Below are positions 9,234 through 18,426 of a stretch of DNA of 64,000 nt, in pieces (position 1 is the first letter of the stretch; each line of letters opens with the position of its first letter). The DNA is from Phycisphaeraceae bacterium. GTDB lineage: Bacteria > Planctomycetota > Phycisphaerae > Phycisphaerales > UBA1924. Location of the stretch: positions 3,722,673 through 3,786,672 of the forward strand of contig JAHBXH010000001.1 of NCBI GenBank assembly GCA_019636555.1. The letters are read 5' to 3'. Made by a program: the position numbers and the translations under genes. The notes beneath the pieces were generated by a model. It was given only the letters and a program-made list of their open reading frames with translations, was not told the origin of the DNA and did no database searches.

Positions 9234-10606
9234 GCTTTCCTCCCGCCGGAGTCTGCGGAGCGCGACGAAAAGAAATCGCGGAGCGGGCGGTAGAGCGAGC
9301 CTTCCCATAGCTCCCGAACGCCGAGCAACCCCTGCGGACGCGTGATCATCATGATCACAAGCGCGAGCGCGTAGATGATCAGCCGATACTCGCCGAGATT
9401 GATGTCGAGCTTCTTCGCGAAGAAAGCCAGCGCGCTGAGCCCGGTGATCACAAGGCCGACGGAGATGATCACGCGGGGGAGAGCACGCCGATCGCGCCCG
9501 CTCTTGTCCGCGCTCTTTTCACGGCGCCCGGCCATCCCGAGCATCGCGAAGCCGAGGATGAGCATCGGTACACCCACGACGGCGAACTTCTGGAGTGTGT
9601 CCGGCGTGCGCAACAGTTCCGGCAGATAGGTCACGATCGCCGCGGCAATGGCGGCCCCTGATATCGAACCGAGCCCGCCGAGCACGACCATGATGATGAT
9701 GTCGAAGCTTTTCTGGAAACCCGCATCAACAGGGCTGAGCGAGATCCCCAGCGTGTGCGCGTACAACCCGCCCGCGATGCCCGCGAAGAACGCCGCGATC
9801 ACGAAGCCCCAGACTTTGTAATACGTGGTGCGGACGCCCATCGCTTCTGCCGCGATCTCGTCTTCGCGGATCGAAAGCATCGCGCGCCCGGTTGAGCTCA
9901 TTTTCAAGCGGTACGCAAAGACCAGCGTGATCGCGACCGCCGCATAGACCCAGAAAAGACTCGTGTACTTGGGCACGTTGCCGAACCCGAGCGAACCTCC
10001 GACGCTGAGAGGGACTTTCCACGCCGGTGCCGCGGCAATCTCTTCCTTGCTCATCAATACCTGCGGCGTCTGCTGGATAAGAACACGCACGATCTCGCCG
10101 AAGCCGAGCGTGACGATCGCGAGGTAGTCGCCCCGCAGCCGAAGGCTCGGAAGTCCGACCGCCACGCCGAGGAGCGCCGCGACCAATCCGCCGACGATCA
10201 GCGAAATCAGGAAGAGAACCTCGCCGCCCGTGATCAACGGCGCACCGGCGGGGGCACCGTACAGGCCGCTGAGCATCCCCATCCGCGCGGCACCCGAACC
10301 GAAGATCGCGAACGAGCCGTAGTACGCGAGCGAACCGGCGACGTATCCGCCCACCGCCAGGAACCCGGCGTGGCCAATCGAGAATTGGCCGGTGAACCCA
10401 TTCACAATCGTCAGCGAGACGGCGAGGATCACCGCAATTCCGATATTCAGGATCTGGGCGGACGAATAGGCATCGATGTTCGGCCGGACGAACATCTGCA
10501 TCGCAACGCCGAGAACGAGCGCGAACAAAACGGGCCAGGCAATGCGCCACGCCGCACCGATCGGTGCGGGCTTGAAGTGAGCGGCTCTGTCTTGAAGCGA
10601 GGCCAT
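9230..10606 (-). CDS. livM: Branched-chain amino-acid ABC transporter, permease LivM
   Basis: 458 residues from the ATG at 10606 (MASLQDRAAHF). The open frame upstream of that codon runs into livH and has no membrane character, so it was excluded. About ten hydrophobic helices are visible. The permease core includes TGQFSIGHAGFLAVGGY and the EAA-like loop RAMLSIREDEIAAEAMGV, which docks with LivG/F. The C-terminal part after residue about 360 (a helix, a basic loop with RREKSADK, then two more helices) makes it longer than many LivM proteins of 320-420 residues. The start codon is preceded directly by an AGGACTC-type repeat (10615-10655), whose AGGA strings might serve as a weak ribosome site. 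Confidence 0.93.
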   Translation of the reverse strand: MASLQDRAAHFKPAPIGAAWRIAWPVLFALVLGVAMQMFVRPNIDAYSSAQILNIGIAVILAVSLTIVNGFTGQFSIGHAGFLAVGGYVAGSLAYYGSFAIFGSGAARMGMLSGLYGAPAGAPLITGGEVLFLISLIVGGLVAALLGVAVGLPSLRLRGDYLAIVTLGFGEIVRVLIQQTPQVLMSKEEIAAAPAWKVPLSVGGSLGFGNVPKYTSLFWVYAAVAITLVFAYRLKMSSTGRAMLSIREDEIAAEAMGVRTTYYKVWGFVIAAFFAGIAGGLYAHTLGISLSPVDAGFQKSFDIIIMVVLGGLGSISGAAIAAAIVTYLPELLRTPDTLQKFAVVGVPMLILGFAMLGMAGRREKSADKSGRDRRALPRVIISVGLVITGLSALAFFAKKLDINLGEYRLIIYALALVIMMITRPQGLLGVRELWEGSLYRPLRDFFSSRSADSGGRKA

Positions 10607-10614
10607 GAATCGAA

Positions 10615-10655
10615 TGAGTCCTGAGTCCTGTTGTCTTGTTGTCCTGAGTCCGTGA
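10615..10655. repeat. AGGACTC-type heptamer array in the livM leader
   Basis: Between livH and livM the minus strand reads a string of GGACTCAGGAC and GACAACA units. Its core GGACTCAGGACAACA matches the array upstream of the nucleotide-sugar dehydrogenase at 61.56 kb, which has C for one T. A pure AGGACTC array also occurs at 48144-48184. Confidence 0.7.
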
Positions 10656-10701
10656 ATCTTTCCGGCTGATCGCCGCCCGGCACATTCTGCCGGAGCTGCG
10701 C

Positions 10702-11637
10702 TTATACCTTCTCCACCGTCGCCTTCCCCAGAATGCCGCCCGGCCGGACGAGCAGAACGATGATCAGTGCCGCGAAGACGTACACGTCCTTCAGTGCGGG
10801 GTTGATGTACTGCTGACCGAACACTTCGAGCATGCCGATCGCGAGCCCGCCGAACATCGCCCCGCGCACGTTTCCGATCCCTCCCACCACCGCCGCGACA
10901 AACGCTTTCAGCCCGAGGAGCACCCAGCTCGTGTCGGCGGGCTGCTTGATCGACGTGAAACTGACCGCCCACAAAAATCCGCCCGCCGCGGCGAGCGCGG
11001 AACCAATGACAAACGTGATGCTGATGACCCGATCGACATTGATTCCCATAAGCCCGGCGGTGCGGACGTCAAAGCTCACCGCCCGCATCGCCTTTCCCAG
11101 CTTCGTGTGAAAGACGAGCCATTCGAGCGCGATCATGAGCACCACCGCAGTGCCGATCACGACAAAGTCGAGCATCCGCACCTGCATATTGCCGATCGAA
11201 AACCAGACGTTGTCGGAGAGAAGCGGCGGGATCGGCCGGGGACGCGTGCCGAACACGAACTGAAGCTGCCCGGTATTCTGCAAAAACAGCGAAACGCCGA
11301 TCGCCGTGATCAGCACGTTCAGTTTCGGCGCGTTGCGCAGCGGCCGGTACGCCAGCCGCTCGATCGTGAATCCGATCAGGCCGCACGCGAGCATGGCGCA
11401 CGAAAGCACGAACGGCCCGACCCACCAGGGCGCCGTCTGCCCCGTTTCCAGCCCGAGCGCTTTGACGATCGCTGTCGCGATGACAAGGCTGATCCACGCG
11501 CCCAGCACCACGATGTCGGAATGAGCGAAGTTGATGAACTTGAGAATGCCGTAGACCATCGTGTAGCCGAGCGCGATGAGCGCATACAGGCTCCCGATGG
11601 TCAGGCCGTCTTTCAGAGTTTGCAGCAGGGTGTCCAC
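10702..11637 (-). CDS. livH: Branched-chain amino-acid ABC transporter, permease LivH
   Basis: 311 residues, starting at GTG (MDTLLQTLKDGLTIGSLYALIALGYTMVYG). The stretch GLTIGSLYALIALGYTMVYGIL and the following KFINFAHSD are characteristic of LivH permeases. Around eight membrane helices follow, with the EAA-type loop KAMRAVSFDVRTAGLMGINV and a terminal ALIIVLLVRPGGILG helix. It forms the transport channel with LivM. It is 95 bp ahead of livM on the same strand and 78 bp after the GT2 gene, so the whole minus-strand run may be one transcript. Confidence 0.94.
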   Translation of the reverse strand: MDTLLQTLKDGLTIGSLYALIALGYTMVYGILKFINFAHSDIVVLGAWISLVIATAIVKALGLETGQTAPWWVGPFVLSCAMLACGLIGFTIERLAYRPLRNAPKLNVLITAIGVSLFLQNTGQLQFVFGTRPRPIPPLLSDNVWFSIGNMQVRMLDFVVIGTAVVLMIALEWLVFHTKLGKAMRAVSFDVRTAGLMGINVDRVISITFVIGSALAAAGGFLWAVSFTSIKQPADTSWVLLGLKAFVAAVVGGIGNVRGAMFGGLAIGMLEVFGQQYINPALKDVYVFAALIIVLLVRPGGILGKATVEKV

Positions 11638-11715
11638 GCGAATCAGGGCCCGATTGGAGACGCACTCCGCCGGTTCGAATCGCGGCGAGTGCAGGGCGGA
11701 GAGTCTAGCCGACTC

Positions 11716-12987
11716 TCACGAACGACTGAAGGGCAGAAAGTCGACCCAGCCCACCGCAATCCCCCGCGGACGCCGGTCCGGATCCTGCGGGCGCGGAGTC
11801 GTTCGCGGCACGCCGATCTGGATCGACACTTCCCGGCCCGGAGGCGAGGGCTTGTCTGATCGAATCTGCAGAACATGCGTTCCGTCTTCGCGAGACGAAA
11901 CGGCGCAGGCGACCGGTTCACCATTGAGCTCCACCCGCAACGCTCCGAGGATTTGCGGATCAACAACCCCGAGCACATGCACGCGGATGTCCGTTTCCGC
12001 CTGAAGCGAGATCGGAAAGCGCAGAGAAGAGATCGTGCTCGGGCCCGACCAGCGAAAAGTTTCTCGCCCGTCGCGCGTCTCGGGCGGGTACCACTCGAGC
12101 GACGCCGGCTGGTCGCCGAGCGTAAAGCGGCGTGCAACCCACAGGGGCTCGATCGCGGGCTTCTGGCTCGCCGCACCCTTGTAGATGCTCGTGCGCCTCA
12201 TCGCGCCGGCCGTCGCCTCGCTCGCGTGCGGCATCCGAATCTCCACGTTCCGGTGGCTCACAAATGCACGGATCAGTTCGGTGAGTTCCTCACGCCGAAA
12301 GTCGACGCCGCTCTCGATCTTCTCGAGCATCGCGCGCTGCTCGGTCGTCTGCCTGTTTCCGTACGCATCGCGACGCCAGGCGGCATTGAACTTGAACACG
12401 GATAGCTCATCGGTCGAAGCAAACACGGCTCCGCTCTCGACCGCGCGCCGGACGAACTCGCAGTCCGCGGGCATTTGCACCGCCGCGGGATCGCGCCAGG
12501 GGCCCATCCGATCGACAAGCGCGCGCGAATGCATCATCGACGAAGGCACGACGAACTGGCCGGCGTCCATCGCGCCGTCTCGGAAAACGCCCGTGACCGA
12601 ACGCACCCCGGTCTCCGGTGGTCCGTACATGATCGCCATGGCGCAGGCAAGGTCGGCTCTTTGCCTCTCCGCGGCACGCACCAGCGATTTGAGATGCGTC
12701 GGGTACCACAAATCATCGTGTCCCAGGTACGCGATGTATTCGCCGCTCGACGCGGCAATGCCGTCGTTGTTCGGTCCCCACTGCCCGCCGGAATTCTGCG
12801 CGCGGTTCATCCAGCGGAAACGGCTGTCGCCGACCTTGGCGACCACTTCCGCCGAATCGTCCGTGCAGGCATCTCCGACGACCAGCACCTCGTAGTCCTG
12901 ATAGGTCTGGAGTTGCACCGAGCGCAGTGCACACGCGAGCGCTTCGCTCCAGTTGTACGTCGCAATGACAACACTCACCCGGGCCAC
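11716..12987 (-). CDS. Family 2 glycosyltransferase with C-terminal extension
   Basis: 423 residues, starting at GTG behind a GGAGG Shine-Dalgarno. The GT-A fold starts with VSVVIATYNWSEALACALRS. The nucleotide-binding GDACTDDS and the metal-binding GHDDLWYP (DxD-like) segments follow within the first 115 residues. The last 180 residues or so look like a beta-rich extension that I do not recognise. Such enzymes transfer a sugar from a nucleotide sugar to a lipid- or glycan-linked acceptor. It follows the RmlC-like gene by 12 bp, so those two are probably co-expressed. Its position inside the Liv transporter run is odd. A 7-bp hairpin (GAGAGTC/GACTCTC) overlaps its stop codon. Confidence 0.83.
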   Translation of the reverse strand: MARVSVVIATYNWSEALACALRSVQLQTYQDYEVLVVGDACTDDSAEVVAKVGDSRFRWMNRAQNSGGQWGPNNDGIAASSGEYIAYLGHDDLWYPTHLKSLVRAAERQRADLACAMAIMYGPPETGVRSVTGVFRDGAMDAGQFVVPSSMMHSRALVDRMGPWRDPAAVQMPADCEFVRRAVESGAVFASTDELSVFKFNAAWRRDAYGNRQTTEQRAMLEKIESGVDFRREELTELIRAFVSHRNVEIRMPHASEATAGAMRRTSIYKGAASQKPAIEPLWVARRFTLGDQPASLEWYPPETRDGRETFRWSGPSTISSLRFPISLQAETDIRVHVLGVVDPQILGALRVELNGEPVACAVSSREDGTHVLQIRSDKPSPPGREVSIQIGVPRTTPRPQDPDRRPRGIAVGWVDFLPFSRS

Positions 12988-12999
12988 TCGGCCTCCACA

Positions 13000-13521
13000 C
13001 TACCAGCCGAGCCGGCTGTCGAATTTGTAGGGGATTTCGGGCGATTCGAAAGGCACGCGGAACTTGTCGGGCTTGGCGTGGTTGTACGGGCGCGATGGAA
13101 GGTTCACGAAAGTCGCCTCCGTCGTTCCGACGTTGTGCACCGCGTGCAGAACTTGCTTCGGGATCACGACCAGCCCGCGGTTGCGCTCTCCGAGCGTGAA
13201 TTCGTTCACCATGCCGTGCGTCGGCGATTCCTTTCGCCGATCAAAGAGAACGACTTTGAGCGCGCCGGTCGCGACAAAGAGGCGATCAATCTGATCTTCG
13301 TGATACACCCAGCCCTTCACCTTCCCGGCGCGAACGACGGTGAGATAGCAATAGACCATCGCCTCGGGCGTGATTCCCCACGCCGGATCATAAATCTCGC
13401 AGAGCTCTCCCCGCTCGTCGGCGTGCGTCGTCGCGTAGCGAACAATCACACCGTCGATCAGCTTCTGGAGCCGCTTGCCTTCCTGTGTCACCGTCGCACT
13501 GTCGCGTTTTCCTTCGATCAT
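13000..13521 (-). CDS. dTDP-4-dehydrorhamnose 3,5-epimerase-like cupin
   Basis: 173 residues from the ATG at 13521, which has a GAGGA Shine-Dalgarno 7 nt upstream; an ATG-less extension to 13557 was rejected. The fold signature is RmlC-like: DERGELCEIY, then GKVKGWVYHEDQIDRLFVATGALKVVLFD, and PKQVLHAVHNVG. These match the sheet residues and the catalytic-site histidine region of RmlC. The family epimerises C3/C5 of 4-keto sugar nucleotides. The usual RmlC His-Asp pair cannot be confirmed by eye, so it may act on a related 4-keto sugar or be a sugar-binding cupin. It is paired with the GT2 gene 12 bp downstream, pointing to a glycan role. Confidence 0.75.
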   Translation of the reverse strand: MIEGKRDSATVTQEGKRLQKLIDGVIVRYATTHADERGELCEIYDPAWGITPEAMVYCYLTVVRAGKVKGWVYHEDQIDRLFVATGALKVVLFDRRKESPTHGMVNEFTLGERNRGLVVIPKQVLHAVHNVGTTEATFVNLPSRPYNHAKPDKFRVPFESPEIPYKFDSRLGW

Positions 13522-13630
13522 CTCTGATTCCTCGTGACCGCGCTCCGCGCGAATCAACAGTTACACCCTCGACCGACCCGCGGCGCGCCCGGAAGACTCC
13601 GCCCGAAGTAGCTCCGCATTTCCGGTCTGC

Positions 13631-14866
13631 TTACGGCTCAATTCGCGCCCGGAAGACGGGCTTGCCCCCCTTCATCTCGACGATGACCGCCGGTTTCACG
13701 GCGTCGCGCTTCTCGTTGATCGAGATCGTACCCGTCACGCCCTTGAAGTTTTTCGTGCTCGCGATCGCGTCGCGGAGCTTGGATCCGTCGGTGCTGCCGG
13801 CGCGATGCATCGCATCAAAGAGCACCCGCGCCGCGTCGTAGCCCAGTGCCGCGAGCCCGTCGGGTGTCTCGCCGTTGAACTTTTCCTGGTACTTGGTCAC
13901 GAACGTCTGGATTTCCGGAGTCGGCTGATCGGACGCGTAGTGATTCGAATAGAAACTGCCCTCGATCGCGGCGCCCCCGTTCTTCGCGAGATCGGCCGAA
14001 TCCCATCCGTCGCCACCGAGCAGGGGCATCGTCATGCCGAGTTTGCGCGACTGGAGCGCGATGTTGGCAACGTCGGTGTAGTAACCCGGAATGAACAAAA
14101 GCTCCGCGCCAGTTTCGCGAATCTTGGTCAACAGCGGATTGAAGTTTGCCTCGCCCTTGGTGTACGCCTCGACCCCGACGATCTCCCCGCCCATTTGCTT
14201 GAAGTTCTTCTCGAACTCATCCTTGAGACCCACCGAATACGCCGACGCCTGATCGAAGAGGATCGCCGCCTTCTTCACTTTCAAATCCTGCGCCGCAAAC
14301 TTCGCGCACGCAAACCCCTGGAACGGATCGATGAAGCAAACTCGGAAGATCATGTCTCCGACGGCTGTCACCTGCGGGTTCGTGCTGCTCGGGGTGATCA
14401 TCGGCACGCCGAACTGCTGCGCGACCGGCGCGCCCGCGAGCGTCACGCTCGACGCGACTTCGCCCAGCACCGCCGCAACCTTGTCCGCCGTGATCAGCTT
14501 CGTGACGACAGTTCCCGCTTTCTCCGGCTTGCCTTCGGTGTCTTCCGATTTGAGTTCGACCTTGTGCTTGGTGCCGCCGATGTCGACGCCGCCCGCGGCA
14601 TTGATCTCCGACACGGCGAGCCTGATGCCGTTGTCGGTCGAGAGTCCGAACGTTGCTTCGGGACCGGTGAGCGATCCATAGTGACCGATCGCGATGTCGT
14701 TTTTTGTCGTGCTCGTCGTGCTCCCGCTGTCACAGGCGGCCAGCGCCGCGAGTGCCAAACCGGCACCAAGAAGAATCGTGCGCGAGAGCGAGATCACCGG
14801 GGAAACACTGGCGAATGCTTGCATGATCGTGGATTCCGCAAAGTGTGAAGAAAACGGCTGTTTCAT
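13631..14866 (-). CDS. Branched-chain amino-acid type ABC transporter substrate-binding lipoprotein
   Basis: 411 residues. A hydrophobic signal ends in a lipobox (LAALAAC) followed by a Ser/Thr-rich linker, so it should be an anchored lipoprotein. The mature part is a Leu/Ile/Val-binding type Venus-flytrap: IAIGHYGSLTGPEATFG, the ligand-loop regions EVASSVTLAGAPVAQ and TPSSTNPQVT, and FIPGYYTDVANIALQSRKLG. It captures the substrate outside the membrane and hands it to LivH/LivM. A TAGACT box lies 15 nt upstream of the ATG. A second ATG at 14824 would give a more typical signal-peptide length and is a real alternative start. It heads the minus-strand run that contains the permease and ATPase genes. 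Confidence 0.92.
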   Translation of the reverse strand: MKQPFSSHFAESTIMQAFASVSPVISLSRTILLGAGLALAALAACDSGSTTSTTKNDIAIGHYGSLTGPEATFGLSTDNGIRLAVSEINAAGGVDIGGTKHKVELKSEDTEGKPEKAGTVVTKLITADKVAAVLGEVASSVTLAGAPVAQQFGVPMITPSSTNPQVTAVGDMIFRVCFIDPFQGFACAKFAAQDLKVKKAAILFDQASAYSVGLKDEFEKNFKQMGGEIVGVEAYTKGEANFNPLLTKIRETGAELLFIPGYYTDVANIALQSRKLGMTMPLLGGDGWDSADLAKNGGAAIEGSFYSNHYASDQPTPEIQTFVTKYQEKFNGETPDGLAALGYDAARVLFDAMHRAGSTDGSKLRDAIASTKNFKGVTGTISINEKRDAVKPAVIVEMKGGKPVFRARIEP

Positions 14867-14960
14867 CGAGATCAGGTCAGAAGTCTATCGGACTTTCCGG
14901 CTCGGGCTCGGCTCCACCGGGCACGCTCCGAACAGTCCGTGGGAAAACCGCCGAGATTCC

Positions 14961-14979
14961 GCGCCGCGCGGCGCTTTTT
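14961..14979 (+). terminator. Terminator-like hairpin in the leader of the GH15 gene (possible attenuator)
   Basis: GCGCC-GCGC-GGCGC is followed directly by TTTTT on the plus strand, ending 76 nt before the GH15 ATG. The upstream neighbour is divergent, so there is no plus-strand gene for it to terminate. That makes an attenuator or leader structure possible. The stem is only 5 bp. Confidence 0.4.
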
Positions 14980-15055
14980 CGTTGACCAGCCCCGGCGCAT
15001 CCGCGATATTTGCCTTGGGCCCGCGTCTTGCGCCCCTTTGTCCGGAGCAGACCCG

Positions 15056-18000
15056 ATGCGATCACCGAGTTTTGTTGGCGCGCTCTTCGCCGCGCTGATT
15101 TCTTGCCTCGCTCTCGCGCAGCCGTCGAGCGTGGAGCACGCCCCCGCCTCCCAGACGTTCGGTGAGCCTTCGGGCATCACGCAGCGCGAACCAGATGTGC
15201 CGCGTGAAGATGAAGCGGTCGAATTGTTCTTCCGCGTCAGTTTCCAGTTCACCTACGACAAGGTCTGCATCTACTACACGACCGACGGCTCGGAGCCATC
15301 GGGTGCTTTCGGCGCGCCGACCGGAACGACTCAGGTCCTGACGAACGACGCCGCAACGATCTCCTTCGTTCGCAACGAAACCAACGGCGGCACGCGCGAC
15401 TGGTGGAAGGGAACGCTGCCCATCGCCACGCGCGCATACGCGAAGGCAATCAAGTACAAAGTCAGCGCGTGGAAACCGTTTGTCGGAAGCGAAGTCTTCG
15501 CCAATGGCGGCGCTTCGTATTCCTTCACGAACAAACTCGCGTGGCCCGGGCGCGGCGCCGGGAACGCGAATCCAGGCGAGGGATATCCGCCCGTCTCGTT
15601 CTTCAAGGAAGAAGCGATCATCGGCAACACGTTCTGCGCCGGGCAACTCGACCAGAATGGCACCTACTACGACTTCCACTTCCCGACCCCCGGCGGTGTG
15701 TACGGCGTCGGAACGCGGAACGAAGGCTACTCCGACGGCCCCGACACATTTCCGCCCGGTCTTCCCGTCGGTTGGCGCGGCCAGATGCATCTCAATCAGG
15801 CGATGATCGGCCTGCGCGTGGATGGCCTCACGCACTGGGTGAGCAACCCCGCGGGCGTCTCGTACGACAATGTCGCGCAGTCGTACTCGTCCGACGACAC
15901 CAACTCGGTCACAACGAGCCAGCATCTCTTCGCCGGCGGCAACAACATCACCATCACGCAGCACGACTTTGCGCCTTACGGCGTGACGTTTCCCACCGAT
16001 CTCAACGGGAATCCGCAGCGTCACATCGCACTGAAACGCGTGCTGCTCCGGAACGACGGCGCGAGCGCAAAGACGATGAATGTTTACTTCTACATGGATC
16101 CGGCTCTGAACGGGGGCGACAACTACGACTTCATGTTCTTCGATGCCGCGCGCGGGACCATGTGCGCCTACGACAAGACCTACCGCATTGTCACCGGAAC
16201 CGGCACGGGATTCAGTGATCCCAACGAATACAACCCGACGACCTCCGGCGGCTACGAGAAGAACAACGCGCTCTATCTCGCGGCATCCATGAAATCGACG
16301 TCTTCGCCCGGCGCCTCCGGTGGCACGCTCGCGACCGAATCGTGGCGCGACACCTCCGCCGACAACGGACAGGGTTGGCTCGGCATGCAATTGGTGCTCA
16401 ACCCGGGCGCGACACAGGAAGTCGACATCATGCTCGCGGGCGCGCACGAGCGACCGATTCCCGGCACCGATCAGATCTACGACCGACAGCTCGTGCCCGT
16501 GCTCGATTGGTTCGCGGGCACCTCGGTCGCGGCCCGCGAAACCGAGACCGACAGTGCCTGGCAAGCCTGGCTCGAACTCGGGACGACCGTTTCCACACCC
16601 GATGCCGCGTACAACAGGCTGCTCAAGCGCGGCCTGCTCGCGACCGTCCTGCACTGCGACGGATTCAACGGAGGCGTGATCGCCGGATTCCACAACGGCG
16701 CGTATCCGTATGTCTGGCCTCGCGACGCGGTGTATGCCGCGATCACGATGGCGCGGACGGGCCACCTCGCCGAATCGTTCAATGTCTACAAGTGGATGCG
16801 CGATACGTGCTACCGCGACTTTGAGACCTGGAACGCGGGGAACACGCCAGCCGGAAACTACATCGGAACGACCCCGTTCTACGGAACGCGCAAGGGATAC
16901 TGGAAACAAAAATACAGCACCGACGGCTACGTGATCTGGGGCGCGCCGCAGATCGACGAGACCGCCGTGCTCCCGTGGGGTCTCTACTACCACTACATGA
17001 TGAACGCCGACGCCGGACTTCTCGGCACGTTCGTCGATCAGATCCGCGACGCCGTCTATTCGTCCACGCAAACATCCACCGTTGACAGCACGCGTCTGCA
17101 CGTCGCGTTCGGCCTCATGTATTCCAATAACGTGTGGGAAGATTCGTACGACACGTTCATCTACAGCAACGCGAACGTGATCCGCGGGCTGCAGGATGCC
17201 GCCAAATCGTTCAACGTGCTCGGGCTTTCCGCCGAAGCGTCGGATGCGCTCGACAAGGCAAGCGCGATGAAGCCTTCGCTCGATGCCCGCCTCGACTGGA
17301 ACGGAGAGAACACCGACATCAGCCAGCTCGGCATGGTCTATCCGTTCAACATCTACACGCCGACCGAGGCCCGCACCAATCTCGTCGTCGATCGCATCAA
17401 CGGCGTCGCGCTCGACGCCTTCGGCAACAATCACCCGCTCGTCAACTTCAGCGGCCAGCACCAGGACACGATCAACCGCTACTGGGGCGACGGATACTGG
17501 AACGGCGGCCCCTGGTTCCTCTCGACGCTCTGGTACGGCCTTTTCTACGCCGAGCGCGCCGATTTCACCGCCGGCAAAGCCGACATCGATAATCACAAAC
17601 ACCGCGTCGATCTCATGATCGATCGGCTCGGGCCCGCGGGCTTCGGCGCCGAGCAGATCGCTTACGACAACTCGATTTCCTACCCCAACTTCGTTCTGCA
17701 GACCGCGTGGCCCAACGCATGGGAGAGCATGAGCACGCTCGTCGACAGCGTGATGGCGTTCCTCAACTACGCGCCGGATGCTCCGAATCAGAAAATGAAC
17801 TTCAAGCCCAAGCTCCCCTCGGCGTGGAACACCATGACGTTCAACAACGTTGTGCTGGAACACCAGCCCAGCGGCAAGCACCACCAGGTGGACGTGACGG
17901 TTTCGGAGAACACCGCCCCGCTCAATGCCGCGGCGTACACCCAGTCGTTTCGCAACGACAGCGGATTCGCGCTGAGCATCGGAACGACGTTCCGCGTGCC

Positions 18001-18340
18001 CGCGAACAGCGCGGTCGCGGGAGTCTTCCGCAACGGCTCATCGATCGCATATTCCTACAACGCGGCGATCGGCGCGGTCTCGGTCGATTCGACGCTCGAC
18101 ACCGGCGCCGGTTCGGTCACCAATCTCGTGCTCTCGACCGGTTGTCCCGCGGACCTCAACGGCGACGGATTGGTTGAAGACAGCGACTTCGTGATCTTCG
18201 CGGCGTCGTACGACATCCTCGATTGCTCCGATGCATCCATGCCGGCGGGCTGTGCCGCGGACTTCAACTTCGATGGCTACGTCGATGATTCTGACTTCGT
18301 GATTTTCGCCGGTGCGTACGACACGCTTCTTTGCCCGTGA
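15056..18340 (+). CDS. Secreted GH15 glucoamylase-like glycoside hydrolase with GC-type dockerin tail
   Basis: 1094 residues from the ATG at 15056, with GGAG upstream. A signal peptide ends near ALAQ. Then comes an Ig-like stretch with YYTTDGSEPS, a beta-sandwich domain and an (alpha/alpha) catalytic barrel. The GH15 features seen are YPYVWPRDA (Asp at about 557), NVWEDSYD with candidate catalytic acid Glu695, and GFGAEQ with candidate base Glu866. The family cleaves alpha-linked glucose from chain ends. The C-terminal 65 residues hold two Ca-loop repeats (DLNGDGLVEDSDFVIF and DFNFDGYVDDSDFVIF) framed by cysteines. This tail is taken to attach the enzyme to a partner or to the cell surface. 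It is first of six genes with this tail. Exact substrate is unproven. Confidence 0.85.
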   Translation: MRSPSFVGALFAALISCLALAQPSSVEHAPASQTFGEPSGITQREPDVPREDEAVELFFRVSFQFTYDKVCIYYTTDGSEPSGAFGAPTGTTQVLTNDAATISFVRNETNGGTRDWWKGTLPIATRAYAKAIKYKVSAWKPFVGSEVFANGGASYSFTNKLAWPGRGAGNANPGEGYPPVSFFKEEAIIGNTFCAGQLDQNGTYYDFHFPTPGGVYGVGTRNEGYSDGPDTFPPGLPVGWRGQMHLNQAMIGLRVDGLTHWVSNPAGVSYDNVAQSYSSDDTNSVTTSQHLFAGGNNITITQHDFAPYGVTFPTDLNGNPQRHIALKRVLLRNDGASAKTMNVYFYMDPALNGGDNYDFMFFDAARGTMCAYDKTYRIVTGTGTGFSDPNEYNPTTSGGYEKNNALYLAASMKSTSSPGASGGTLATESWRDTSADNGQGWLGMQLVLNPGATQEVDIMLAGAHERPIPGTDQIYDRQLVPVLDWFAGTSVAARETETDSAWQAWLELGTTVSTPDAAYNRLLKRGLLATVLHCDGFNGGVIAGFHNGAYPYVWPRDAVYAAITMARTGHLAESFNVYKWMRDTCYRDFETWNAGNTPAGNYIGTTPFYGTRKGYWKQKYSTDGYVIWGAPQIDETAVLPWGLYYHYMMNADAGLLGTFVDQIRDAVYSSTQTSTVDSTRLHVAFGLMYSNNVWEDSYDTFIYSNANVIRGLQDAAKSFNVLGLSAEASDALDKASAMKPSLDARLDWNGENTDISQLGMVYPFNIYTPTEARTNLVVDRINGVALDAFGNNHPLVNFSGQHQDTINRYWGDGYWNGGPWFLSTLWYGLFYAERADFTAGKADIDNHKHRVDLMIDRLGPAGFGAEQIAYDNSISYPNFVLQTAWPNAWESMSTLVDSVMAFLNYAPDAPNQKMNFKPKLPSAWNTMTFNNVVLEHQPSGKHHQVDVTVSENTAPLNAAAYTQSFRNDSGFALSIGTTFRVPANSAVAGVFRNGSSIAYSYNAAIGAVSVDSTLDTGAGSVTNLVLSTGCPADLNGDGLVEDSDFVIFAASYDILDCSDASMPAGCAADFNFDGYVDDSDFVIFAGAYDTLLCP

Positions 18341-18426
18341 TTCTCAGCGAGCGATTCGGTCGAAATCCCGGATTTTGCTTGCGGCATTAAACCATCTGCC
18401 GACAATGTCGAGAAGTCGGAGGTCCC

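Noticed and set aside
10607..10972. livM beginning at 10972
   Set aside because: The added residues overlap livH in another frame and are Arg-rich with no membrane character; ATG 10606 starts the conserved permease.
11660..11690. GGTTCGAATC resembling a tRNA T-loop
   Set aside because: There is no matching T-stem, anticodon stem or acceptor arm around it.
15062..17884. A 940-codon open frame on the minus strand opposite the GH15 gene
   Set aside because: It is the antisense shadow of a real GC-rich gene: it lacks any domain, is rich in Arg/Val/Ala and has no signal or ribosome site. The same applies to 4041-5987 (minus), 36961-39075 (plus), 21698-23008 (minus) and 13805-14848 (plus).
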